Shown one piece after another: positions 32,881 through 40,793 of a DNA stretch of 64,000 nt (positions are counted from its first letter, which is position 1; the number at the start of each line of letters is the position of its first letter). This DNA comes from Lachnospiraceae bacterium UBA3310. Lineage in GTDB: Bacteria; Bacillota; Clostridia; Lachnospirales; Lachnospiraceae. Under the pieces are notes generated by a model. That model had not been told where the DNA came from. It made no database searches and worked only from the letters and a program-made list of their open reading frames with translations. The translations under genes and the position numbers were made by a program. Location of the stretch: positions 62,001 to 126,000 of the forward strand of contig DESQ01000030.1 of the NCBI GenBank assembly GCA_002361355.1. Reading direction: 5' to 3'.

Positions 32881-34593
32881 GTGAAACCGAACGGGAAGAA
32901 GACGAAGGAAGAAGAGTTGGAGTTTATTGATCTGGAGGATGAGTACGATCCGGCGGATGATGAGGAAGAGGCATATGAGTATTCGGATGAAGAGGATGCG
33001 GACGAAGAGGATGACGACGCTTTTGATGAGGAACTGGACGAGAATACGCTGCGATTTGTAAAACGGGTGTTATTTCCTGCTGTGATCGTGATTGTCGCCG
33101 TGGTGATCGGCGTGGCCGCTTTCTTCCTTTTTCGGGGCGGAAAGGAAGAGGAAGCGCTTCCGGTGACTGAGGATATCTCCGGGGAAGAAGACGTTGAGCA
33201 GGAGACGGATACAGATTCTTCCAAGGAGCAGAATACACGGCCGGAGGAGACGCCGCAGGATCTCCAGGAAGAGCAGGAGGGGAATGCAGGAACCGATGCA
33301 GGGCAGGGCGATCCGGAAGCGGAAACCATGGGTACGGAGCAGGGAACGGAGGTGGATGTCAGCCAGCTTCTTTCCTCCGGGGCGGTGGCAGAGACGGAGG
33401 AGATTACCTTCGGCATTGATGTGGCAAGATACCAGGGGACGATTGACTGGGCACAGGTGGCCGCATCAGGCGTTGATTTTGCCATGGTGCGTGTGGGATA
33501 CCGTATGGACGGTAACCGGGAGATTGTCGCGGACAGCAATGCCAGATATAATATGCAGGAGGCGCAGAAGAACGGGATTAAGGTTGGGGCATATTTCTTT
33601 TCCACTGCCGTAAATGAGGCGGAGGCGGTGGAGGAGGCGGACTGGACGGCCGACTATATTTCGCAGTATCAGATCACCTATCCGGTTGCCTTTGACTGTG
33701 AGGGCTTTGAACGGGCGGACAGCGCGCAGTACGGCCTTTCCGCCGCGGAGCGGACAAACATAGCCATCGCGTTTTTAAACAGAATCTATGAGAGGGGCTA
33801 TACGCCTATGTTTTACGCCTCCATGAACGAGATGGCGGGTGATGCCAAGTGGGAGACATCCAGAATTGAGAAAACCTATCGGATTTGGGTGTCCCAGTAT
33901 CCCTCGGCGCCATATCCCGAAACGGAAAAATCATCCTATCAGGGGACACATGCCATGTGGCAGTACACCAATCGGGGGACGGTTTCCGGCATCAGCCAGC
34001 CCGTGGATGTGAACATTGCTTACTTTGGCTATGAGGGGACGGCCGGTGCGCTGAATGAGGAGACGCCGGAGGAGGCACAGGCGGATGTGGAGGCGCTGAT
34101 GCCTTTCACACAGGTAGATGAGGAAGTGACGGCAAAGGATGCCACCAACCTGCGAAATATTCCCAGTCAGGGGGAGGACAGCACGGTGGTGTATACCCTG
34201 AAAAACGGGGAGACATTAAAAAGAACAGGTGTGAGCGAAAGCGGCTGGTCAAGGCTGCTTTATCAGGAACAGACCGTTTATGCCGTGAGCAGTTACCTGA
34301 CTACGGATTTAGGCTATCAGACGCCGAAACAGGAGGCGCAGGAGCAGGAAGGAGCCGGGAGCGGGGATGGGTTAAAGACCCGTTTCGCAGAGAGAAATGA
34401 GCAGATGACAGCGAAGATCGAGGTTAATCTGCGCAAGCTTCCCAGCGTGACCAATCCTGACGCTGTGGTGGTTGCGACTCTCCATAATGGGGAATATGTG
34501 ACAAGAACAGGGATCAATGAGGACTATGGATGGTCAAGGGTGGATTATAACGGACAGACCCTTTACTGCATCAGCAGTTATTTGACGCCATAG
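32881..34593 (+). CDS. GH25 lysozyme with N-terminal membrane anchor and two SH3-like domains
   Basis: 570 residues. An acidic cytoplasmic head (Glu/Asp runs, about 10-55) precedes a single span near 63-83 and an acidic, Thr/Gln-rich linker. The GH25 muramidase domain starts at about 178 with FGIDVARYQGTIDWAQV; the DxE pair is in VAFDCEGFERAD. Two SH3-type repeats close the protein (about 420-475 and 505-570). This suggests a membrane-anchored cell-wall hydrolase acting outside the cell. The start is a GTG after GGAAGGGGATGTACC. Confidence 0.93.
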   Translation: MKPNGKKTKEEELEFIDLEDEYDPADDEEEAYEYSDEEDADEEDDDAFDEELDENTLRFVKRVLFPAVIVIVAVVIGVAAFFLFRGGKEEEALPVTEDISGEEDVEQETDTDSSKEQNTRPEETPQDLQEEQEGNAGTDAGQGDPEAETMGTEQGTEVDVSQLLSSGAVAETEEITFGIDVARYQGTIDWAQVAASGVDFAMVRVGYRMDGNREIVADSNARYNMQEAQKNGIKVGAYFFSTAVNEAEAVEEADWTADYISQYQITYPVAFDCEGFERADSAQYGLSAAERTNIAIAFLNRIYERGYTPMFYASMNEMAGDAKWETSRIEKTYRIWVSQYPSAPYPETEKSSYQGTHAMWQYTNRGTVSGISQPVDVNIAYFGYEGTAGALNEETPEEAQADVEALMPFTQVDEEVTAKDATNLRNIPSQGEDSTVVYTLKNGETLKRTGVSESGWSRLLYQEQTVYAVSSYLTTDLGYQTPKQEAQEQEGAGSGDGLKTRFAERNEQMTAKIEVNLRKLPSVTNPDAVVVATLHNGEYVTRTGINEDYGWSRVDYNGQTLYCISSYLTP

Positions 34594-34696
34594 TAAAAGC
34601 TTGCGTTATGGAATGTATGGCGAAAATTTCCACGTGACATAATAACGGGTGATACCACGGAAAAGATAAGCGTTATTATATGATATTGCGACAGAG

Positions 34697-34743
34697 AAAG
34701 ACTCTCCGGACTGGTTAACTTAAGTCGGAGAGTCTTTTGTTTG
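34697..34743 (+). terminator. Terminator after the GH25 gene
   Basis: AAAGACTCTCCG pairs with CGGAGAGTCTTT, then TTGTTTG. Reading minus it also ends in CTTT, so it may serve both aroC and the lysozyme gene. The 100 bases on each side are AT-rich and show no gene. Confidence 0.85.
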
Positions 34744-34817
34744 TATATGGGTCAAACTTCCAAATAGGGTGAAATATTAAGTCTAGTTTTAAAATATAGA
34801 CGATTTTTCTTCACGAT

Positions 34818-35918
34818 TTAATTTTTGTATATAACCTTCAGGTGATCCATTTTTGCTCCGGCATTCACCAAAAGCGCATCTAAGAGCGTGATTGCCGCCA
34901 TGGATTCTACCACAACAACTGCTCTGGGAACAATAACAGGGTCATGCCTGCCCTTGATGGAGACGCTGATTTCCTCCCCGGCCCTGTTGACGGTATCCTG
35001 CGGGGAAAAGATGGAGGGGGTGGGTTTTATATGGGCGCGCAGGAGGATCCGGGAGCCGTCGCTGATGCCGCCAAGAATGCCGCCTGCGTGGTTGGTGGAC
35101 TTGACAACCTTCCCGTCCTGCATACGGAAGGCATCGTTGTTTTCAGAACCCCGTCTGGCGGATACTTCGATGCCGTCACCTATTTCCACTGCTTTAACGG
35201 CGCCGACAGACATGACCGCCTTTGCCAGATTGGCATCCAGTTTCTCGAAGACCGGATCTCCAAGACCGGCAGGAACGCCGTCGATCACGCATTCGATCAC
35301 GCCTCCTGAGGAATCGTAACTCCGCATACAGTCTTCCAGATATTTCTCCGCCCGTGCAGAAGCCTCTCTGTCCGGCATGGAGGTGGGTGTTTCCGCGATG
35401 GCGTCCCGGTCAAAAGACTTTGGATCAATGCAAATCGGGCCGATGGATTTTGTGTAAGCGGTAAGGGATATGCCGAACTCCGACAGAGCCTTTGCCGCTA
35501 TGGCGCCGGCGGCTACGCGGCCGATGGTTTCGCGTCCGGAAGAACGTCCGCCGCCGCGGTAGTCGCGGAAACCATACTTTTGATCAAAGGTGTAATCGGC
35601 GTGCCCGGGGCGGTAATAGCCTGCAATCTCGCTGTAGTCTCCGGAGCGCTGTGAAGTGTTCCGGACGAGCAGGGAAATCGGTGCTCCGGTGGTTTTTCCG
35701 TCAAAGACGCCGGAGAGAATCTCGACGGCATCAGCCTCCCTGCGCGGGGTGGCGATACGGCTTTGTCCGGGCCTGCGCCTGTCCAAATATGTCTGAATAT
35801 CGTTTTCGTTGAGAGAAAGTCCTGCGGGACAGCCGTCCACTATGACGCCGAGCCCGGGGCCATGGGATTCTCCCCATGTGGTGATTCGATAGATAATTCC
35901 CAGTGATGAGCCTGCCAT
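34818..35918 (-). CDS. aroC: Chorismate synthase
   Basis: Converts EPSP to chorismate, the branch point for Phe, Tyr and Trp; it requires reduced FMN. 366 residues with GESHGPGLGVIVDGCPAG at the N-terminus and the GRSSGRETIGRVAAGAIA signature (as GGGRSSGRETIGRVA). The start is the ATG at 35918, preceded on the minus strand by AAGGATCAGACA; an upstream frame would add a hydrophobic stretch not part of the family. It is transcribed alone, opposite to its neighbours. A terminator-like palindrome lies about 45 bases upstream of the start. Confidence 0.97.
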   Translation of the reverse strand: MAGSSLGIIYRITTWGESHGPGLGVIVDGCPAGLSLNENDIQTYLDRRRPGQSRIATPRREADAVEILSGVFDGKTTGAPISLLVRNTSQRSGDYSEIAGYYRPGHADYTFDQKYGFRDYRGGGRSSGRETIGRVAAGAIAAKALSEFGISLTAYTKSIGPICIDPKSFDRDAIAETPTSMPDREASARAEKYLEDCMRSYDSSGGVIECVIDGVPAGLGDPVFEKLDANLAKAVMSVGAVKAVEIGDGIEVSARRGSENNDAFRMQDGKVVKSTNHAGGILGGISDGSRILLRAHIKPTPSIFSPQDTVNRAGEEISVSIKGRHDPVIVPRAVVVVESMAAITLLDALLVNAGAKMDHLKVIYKN

Positions 35919-35962
35919 TGTCTGATCCTTTCTTAAGTAGTGTGAAGTTTTCTGAAAAAAAC

Positions 35963-35980
35963 TTGCAGGATATCCTGCAA
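35963..35980 (-). promoter_or_regulatory. Palindrome in the aroC leader, terminator-like on the minus strand
   Basis: TTGCAGGATATCCTGCAA is an 18-base perfect palindrome. Read with aroC, a TTGCAGG-ATAT-CCTGCAA hairpin is followed by GTTTTTTTC, which looks like an intrinsic terminator ahead of the gene. It may be an attenuator or an operator; no anti-terminator partner was identified. Confidence 0.5.
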
Positions 35981-36347
35981 AAATTAAATTGCATATGAAA
36001 TATAAAATGTACAATTAAATACAATGTAACAGCGGGACAAACGCAATTGTGAACGCAAAAGCGTAAACAGCGGAAAAAATATTAGAATACATGCGGTTTT
36101 CCCTGTACACAGCATACCATATTCTGTTTAAAATGCAAGAGCCGGGGAGGGGAAAACAGGAACTTAAAAACGGAAACAAAGAGGGGGAAATAAAGACAAG
36201 ACTATTTTAAAAATCAAATCAAGAGGGAAAAGAGAGAAAAAAAAGAAGAAAAATGACAGATTTACATAAAAAAAGGGTGTACAAAAAAATTTTATGTGTT
36301 ATGATATAAGACAGAAATTGTTGTCATGATGGGATTTGGGGTTTTAG
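35981..36347. other. AT- and purine-rich intergenic region without a gene
   Basis: About 370 bases with no credible coding frame. The left part is AT-rich. From about 36140 to 36275 the plus strand is strongly A/G-rich with AAGAGGG and AAAAAA runs. A TGTACA, 16 bases, TATGAT promoter-like pair lies at 36278-36305, facing the VanY-like gene. Confidence 0.6.
36278..36305 (+). promoter_or_regulatory. Candidate promoter for the VanY-like gene
   Basis: TGTACA, 16 bases, TATGAT, about 43 bases before the start. The -35 is imperfect. Confidence 0.4.
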
Positions 36348-37400
36348 ATGGATAAAACATTTCGGAAAAGTATAATTGCATATTTTACGGGAGTGGCAAA
36401 AAGACATAAAATATTAAAGTATCCCTGTCTGGCTGCCATGTCGTTCTCTCTTTTCTTTTATTATATTGGAATATATTTTTTGACCAACGGGAAGCGCTAT
36501 GCCAGTATGGCGTTTGTGGCGGTTTTCTTTATGAGCAGTTGCAGCTTTTCTTTTGCCGTCTTCGCGGAACGTACCGGATTTGCAGGCGCGCAGGAAACTT
36601 ACAGTGCGGTGGTTGAGACTTCGGATGTTTCTCTGGCAGAGGTCGATCCGGTCACGATGTCTGATGCGGTGATTTTGGAGGAAGACGAGATCGCGGCGGA
36701 ACAGGAGGGAGAGGGAGTAGAAACCTACACACTGGATGATCTTTTAGAGAGCCATGATCATCAGGGAATCGGGGAACATGCGGACTATGTGAATAAGGAA
36801 CCGGCGGTGAGTGGGGATGAACTGACGTTTGATTCTTCCGATTGGAGACTCACGCTGATCAATAAACAGCATCCGATTCCGGATGAGTATGACTTCAAGC
36901 TGGGAACTTTTACTCCGGGAATGCGATGCGATGAACGCGTGATCGAAGATTTGCTTCTTATGATGCAGGCGGCGAAAGCGGATGGATTGAATCTGGTGGT
37001 AAGATCTCCATATAGGACTTCCGATCATCAGGAAGATAACTTTAATGACAGAATTAAGTTATACATGAGGCAGGGCTTATCTTATATGGAGGCTTATAAG
37101 GCAACCTCCAGAGTGATTACGGTTCCGGGATGCAGCGAACATGAAGTGGGGCTTGCGTTGGATATTACATCGGATTCCTATTCCGAACTGAAGCAGGGGT
37201 TTGCCGATACGGAGGGGGGCAAGTGGCTGGCCGAGCATTGCAGTGAATATGGCTTTGTGATACGCTATCCAAAGGGGAAGGAATACATTACCAGTATTGA
37301 GTATGAACCATGGCATTTCCGGTATGTGGGCAGGGAAGCGGCCGCTGTCATGAAAGAGGAGAATCTTTGTCTGGAAGAGTTCTGGGATAAATATCTGTAG
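36348..37400 (+). CDS. Membrane-anchored D-alanyl-D-alanine carboxypeptidase (M15, VanY-like)
   Basis: 350 residues. A basic N-terminus and two hydrophobic segments (about 27-46 and 51-72) anchor it; an acidic Glu-rich stretch follows. The peptidase domain at about 155-350 has the zinc motifs SEHEVGLALDIT (S-x-H-x3-G-x-A-x-D) and EPWHFRYVG (E-x-W-H). It would trim the terminal D-Ala of the stem peptide outside the membrane. There is no vanHAX or other resistance gene near, so a housekeeping cell-wall role is likely. Confidence 0.92.
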   Translation: MDKTFRKSIIAYFTGVAKRHKILKYPCLAAMSFSLFFYYIGIYFLTNGKRYASMAFVAVFFMSSCSFSFAVFAERTGFAGAQETYSAVVETSDVSLAEVDPVTMSDAVILEEDEIAAEQEGEGVETYTLDDLLESHDHQGIGEHADYVNKEPAVSGDELTFDSSDWRLTLINKQHPIPDEYDFKLGTFTPGMRCDERVIEDLLLMMQAAKADGLNLVVRSPYRTSDHQEDNFNDRIKLYMRQGLSYMEAYKATSRVITVPGCSEHEVGLALDITSDSYSELKQGFADTEGGKWLAEHCSEYGFVIRYPKGKEYITSIEYEPWHFRYVGREAAAVMKEENLCLEEFWDKYL

Positions 37401-37425
37401 TTATATTATTTGGAAAGAGGACATT

Positions 37426-38556
37426 ATGTATCAGATTTTGAAAAGAGAAGGCAGGGCAAAGCGTGCTGTGTTTACAACCGTACATGGCACGATACAGACC
37501 CCTGTCTTTATGAATGTCGGGACGGTGGCGGCCATCAAGGGCGCTGTGTCCACAGAGGATCTGGAAAAAATCGGAACGCAGGTGGAACTGTCAAACACCT
37601 ATCACCTGCATGTGCGTCCGGGAGATCGTGTGATCAGGCAATTGGGCGGCCTGCACAAATTTATGTCATGGGATAAACCGATCCTGACAGACTCCGGCGG
37701 GTTTCAAGTGTTTTCCCTGGCGGGACTTCGCAGAATCAAAGAGGAAGGCGTATATTTTCACTCCCACATAGACGGGCGGAAAATATTTATGGGGCCGGAG
37801 GAGAGTATGCAGATTCAGTCTAATCTGGCTTCCACCATCGCTATGGCTTTCGACGAGTGCCCTGCAAGTACGGCGGAGCGCGGGTATGTGGAAGCTTCCG
37901 TTGCCCGGACGACCAGATGGCTTGTCCGGTGCAGGCAGGAAATGGCGCGTTTGAACGGGCTGGAAGATACCATCAATAAAGAACAATTGTTATTTGGAAT
38001 CAATCAGGGGGCGGTTTTTGACGATATCCGCATTGATCATGCGAAGCGGATTGCGGAGCTTGCCTGTGACGGTTATGCGCTTGGAGGCCTTGCCGTGGGG
38101 GAGAGCCATGAGCAGATGTATCACGTGATTGAGGAGACGGTACCCTATCTGCCGGTGGATAAGCCAACTTATTTGATGGGAGTCGGGACGCCGGCGAATA
38201 TTCTGGAAGCGGTGGAGCGTGGCGTTGACTTTTTTGACTGTGTATATCCGTCAAGGAATGGCCGGCACGGGCACCTTTATACCAATTGCGGTAAGATCAA
38301 TCTTTTCAACGCGAAGTATGAGCTGGATGAGAGACCCATCGAGGAAGGGTGCCTCTGCCCGGCATGCCGCAGATATTCCCGCGCTTATATCAGACATCTG
38401 CTGAAAGCGAAAGAGATGCTGGGCATGCGTCTGTGCGTTCTGCACAATCTCTATTTCTATAATAAGATGATGGAGGAAATCAGGGAAGCTCTGGATGAAG
38501 GACGCTTTGCTTCCTATAAGAAACAGAAACTTGACGGGATGCAAAATGAGATGTAA
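37426..38556 (+). CDS. tgt: tRNA-guanine transglycosylase (queuine/preQ1)
   Basis: Replaces G34 with preQ1 in tRNAs with GUN anticodons. 376 residues with TDSGGFQVFSL (general-base aspartate), FGINQGA, the nucleophile region DFFDCVYPSRNGRHGHLY and the zinc-binding CLCPACRRYSRAYIRH. The start ATG follows GAAAGAGGACATT. It stands shortly before yajC, the usual tgt-yajC order in bacteria. Confidence 0.98.
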   Translation: MYQILKREGRAKRAVFTTVHGTIQTPVFMNVGTVAAIKGAVSTEDLEKIGTQVELSNTYHLHVRPGDRVIRQLGGLHKFMSWDKPILTDSGGFQVFSLAGLRRIKEEGVYFHSHIDGRKIFMGPEESMQIQSNLASTIAMAFDECPASTAERGYVEASVARTTRWLVRCRQEMARLNGLEDTINKEQLLFGINQGAVFDDIRIDHAKRIAELACDGYALGGLAVGESHEQMYHVIEETVPYLPVDKPTYLMGVGTPANILEAVERGVDFFDCVYPSRNGRHGHLYTNCGKINLFNAKYELDERPIEEGCLCPACRRYSRAYIRHLLKAKEMLGMRLCVLHNLYFYNKMMEEIREALDEGRFASYKKQKLDGMQNEM

Positions 38557-38591
38557 AATAGGATGGCTTTATGAAATTTTCAGGAAGGGGC

Positions 38592-38620
38592 TTGTTTTTC
38601 TTCTTTAAGTTGTGTATGAT
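38592..38620 (+). promoter_or_regulatory. Candidate promoter for yajC
   Basis: TTGTTT, 17 bases, TATGAT, about 45 bases before yajC. Confidence 0.4.
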
Positions 38621-38664
38621 ATCCATTAGTATTTTTTGATTGAAAGAATGACGGAGGAAATGAG

Positions 38665-38979
38665 ATGGGATTATTATTAACGGCTGATACGGCTGCAGCT
38701 ACGGGCGGCGGTTTGATTATGGTTATCTATATTGTCATTATTGTCGCGTTCATGTATTTTATTATGATTCGTCCGCAAAAGAAGGAACAGAAGAGAATGG
38801 CGGCCATGCTGGCGGAGATGGCGGTCGGCGACTGTGTATTGACAAACAGCGGATTTTATGGGATTGTGATCGACATCACGGACGACACGGTTATCGTAGA
38901 GTTTGGCAGCAACAAAAACTGCCGCATTCCCATGCAGAAGGCGGCGATCGCCCAGATCGAGAAGGCGGAAACAGAGTAG
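38665..38979 (+). CDS. yajC: Preprotein translocase accessory subunit YajC
   Basis: 104 residues with one N-terminal span (about residues 12-34, GGLIMVIYIVIIVAFMYFIM) followed by the conserved IRPQKKEQKRM and VLTNSGFYGIV motifs. It associates with SecDF-YidC in the membrane. Start ATG follows GACGGAGGAAATGAG. Behind tgt, as is typical; secDF is not in the window. Confidence 0.95.
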   Translation: MGLLLTADTAAATGGGLIMVIYIVIIVAFMYFIMIRPQKKEQKRMAAMLAEMAVGDCVLTNSGFYGIVIDITDDTVIVEFGSNKNCRIPMQKAAIAQIEKAETE

Positions 38980-38980
38980 G

Positions 38981-39009
38981 TTGTAATAGTAATACAACAT
39001 AAATAAAAC
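38981..39009 (+). promoter_or_regulatory. Candidate promoter for the acidic lipoprotein gene
   Basis: TTGTAA, 17 bases, TAAAAC. Start codon about 24 bases after. Confidence 0.35.
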
Positions 39010-39032
39010 TTTTTTAGGAGGAGAAATTTATT

Positions 39033-39608
39033 ATGAAGAGGAGAAGTGTGAAAACTATCTTGTGTGCAGCGTTGCTGACGCTTGCTATGACGGCAACGGC
39101 TTGCGGCGGTTCCGATAACGGAAGCGAGAGCGCAGCGCCCGCAGCTACTGAGGAGGAAGCACCGGCTGAGGAGGAAGCTCCCGCCGAGGAGGAAGCGCTC
39201 GCCGAGGAGGAAGCAGCTACCGTAGAGGAAGCGGCGAAGGAAGAAGATGCAGCAGCGGAAGAGAACAGTGGAAAGACGCTGGAGGAGTTTTTGAAAGAAG
39301 ATCCGGCTACTGAGCAGCAGCTTAAAGAGCAGGCTGCGGCACAGGGCAACGAGATGATGGATACGGACATCGAAATAGCTGGCAACAATATTATCTGTAT
39401 TGCTACGTTCAAGGATTCCGTAGAGCTTCCGGAGGATGCGGCACAGACGTTGGAAGACGGCATGGATGAGCTGGGAACAGCTTTTTCGGCAATCGCAGGC
39501 GTGCTGGATGAGGCGATCGGTGCTGAGAAAGGAACTGTGTCATACGGAATCAGATATTGTGATTCTGACGGAAATGTTCTTGTAGAGAAGAGTTTCACAG
39601 CGGAATAA
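39033..39608 (+). CDS. Small acidic lipoprotein, DUF4854-like
   Basis: 191 residues. The signal peptide ends with a lipobox reading TATACGG (cysteine about residue 24). A linker of four near-identical E-E-E-A repeats follows, then a domain of about 110 residues with the pattern FLKEDPATEQQLKEQAAAQG and VSYGIRYCDSDGNVLVEKSF, resembling the DUF4854 domain of Lachnospiraceae lipoproteins. Function is unknown; probably exported and lipid-anchored. The start follows TTTAGGAGGAGAAATTTATT. It is followed by a good terminator. Confidence 0.8.
   Translation: MKRRSVKTILCAALLTLAMTATACGGSDNGSESAAPAATEEEAPAEEEAPAEEEALAEEEAATVEEAAKEEDAAAEENSGKTLEEFLKEDPATEQQLKEQAAAQGNEMMDTDIEIAGNNIICIATFKDSVELPEDAAQTLEDGMDELGTAFSAIAGVLDEAIGAEKGTVSYGIRYCDSDGNVLVEKSFTAE
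39150..39221 (+). repeat. Four tandem 18-base coding repeats
   Basis: Four successive units of GAGGAGGAAGC plus 7 more bases, encoding EEEAPA, EEEAPA, EEEALA and EEEAAT. They form the acidic linker after the lipobox; the unit count could vary between strains. Confidence 0.8.
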
Positions 39609-39634
39609 AAAAAGAAAAAAATAAGAACCAAAAC

Positions 39635-39667
39635 AAAAAGCCGGCTCGGAAGTGATCCGGCTTTTTG
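39635..39667 (+). terminator. Terminator after the acidic lipoprotein
   Basis: AAAAAGCCGG pairs with CCGGCTTTTT, ending in TTTTTG. Isolates it from leuB. Confidence 0.88.
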
Positions 39668-39703
39668 AAGAATATATGGAATATATGGGAACGGAGGAAC
39701 CTT

Positions 39704-40789
39704 ATGAATCTTAAGATTACCTGTATCCCCGGCGACGGAATCGGGCCGGAAATCGTAGCGGAGGCAAAGAAAGTGCTGGATGTCGTGGCGGAAAAATACG
39801 GACACGATATGCAGTATACGGATATTCTGATGGGCGGCGCGTCCATTGACGTGCATGGCGTGCCACTGACGGAAGAGGCGGTGGAGACGGCAAAGAGCGC
39901 GGATGCGGTGCTGATGGGTTCCATCGGCGGCGATACCACCACGTCCCCCTGGTATAAACTTCCGCCGAACCTGCGGCCGGAGGCAGGACTTCTTGGGATC
40001 CGCAAGGCGTTAAATCTTTTCGCAAACTTAAGACCGGCGGTTCTGTATGAAGAACTGGCGGAAGCCTGTCCCCTGAAACAGGAGATATCAGGGAACGGCT
40101 TTGACATGCTGATTATGCGTGAGCTGACGGGCGGCCTGTACTTCGGTGAGCGCAAGACTGTGGAGGAGAACGGCGTGAGGAAGGCTGTGGATACACTGAC
40201 CTACGACGAGAACGAGATCCGCCGGATTGCCGTCAAAGGATTTGACATTGCCAGAAAGCGCAGGAAGAAAGTAACCAGCGTAGATAAGGCAAATGTGCTG
40301 GATTCCTCCAGACTCTGGCGCGCGGTTGTGGAGGAGGTTGCGAAGAGTTATCCCGACGTGACCTTAGAACATATGCTGGTTGACAACTGCGCTATGCAGT
40401 TGGTGAAAGATCCGGCGCAATTTGATGTGATTTTGACGGAAAATATGTTTGGGGATATTCTGTCCGACGAGGCGAGTATGGTGACCGGTTCTATCGGTAT
40501 GCTGGCATCCGCCTCCTTAAACGATACGAAATTTGGTCTGTATGAGCCAAGCCATGGCTCTGCGCCCGACATTGCGGGGAAAGATCTGGCAAACCCGATT
40601 GCAACAATTCTCTCGGCTTCCATGATGCTTCGTTACAGCTTTGATCTGGACAAAGAAGCGGACGCGATCGACGAGGCGGTAAAGCAGGTGCTGCGGGACG
40701 GATACCGCACAGGTGATATTATGTCTGAGGGCTGTGAGAAGGTTGGCTGTAAGAGAATGGGTGACCTGATTGTGGAGAGGATCAAATAA
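39704..40789 (+). CDS. leuB: 3-isopropylmalate dehydrogenase
   Basis: Oxidative decarboxylation step of leucine synthesis. 361 residues. The N-terminus ITCIPGDGIGPEIVAEA, the RELTGGLYFGERK segment and the final signature with DANVL-like DKANVLDSSRLWR and NMFGDILSDEASM are typical of isopropylmalate rather than isocitrate dehydrogenases. The ATG at 39704 follows GGAGGAACCTT; a start at 39665 adds 13 residues without a site. leuA, leuC and leuD are not in the window. Confidence 0.96.
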   Translation: MNLKITCIPGDGIGPEIVAEAKKVLDVVAEKYGHDMQYTDILMGGASIDVHGVPLTEEAVETAKSADAVLMGSIGGDTTTSPWYKLPPNLRPEAGLLGIRKALNLFANLRPAVLYEELAEACPLKQEISGNGFDMLIMRELTGGLYFGERKTVEENGVRKAVDTLTYDENEIRRIAVKGFDIARKRRKKVTSVDKANVLDSSRLWRAVVEEVAKSYPDVTLEHMLVDNCAMQLVKDPAQFDVILTENMFGDILSDEASMVTGSIGMLASASLNDTKFGLYEPSHGSAPDIAGKDLANPIATILSASMMLRYSFDLDKEADAIDEAVKQVLRDGYRTGDIMSEGCEKVGCKRMGDLIVERIK

Positions 40790-40793
40790 TAAC

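Noticed and set aside
32853..33605. Serine-rich minus-strand frame opposite the GH25 gene
   Set aside because: The serine runs are simply the complement of the acidic GAA/GAG/GAT repeats of the real protein.
36348..37400. VanY as part of a vancomycin resistance cluster with the VanR-like regulator
   Set aside because: They are 28 kb apart and no vanH/A/X genes are present.
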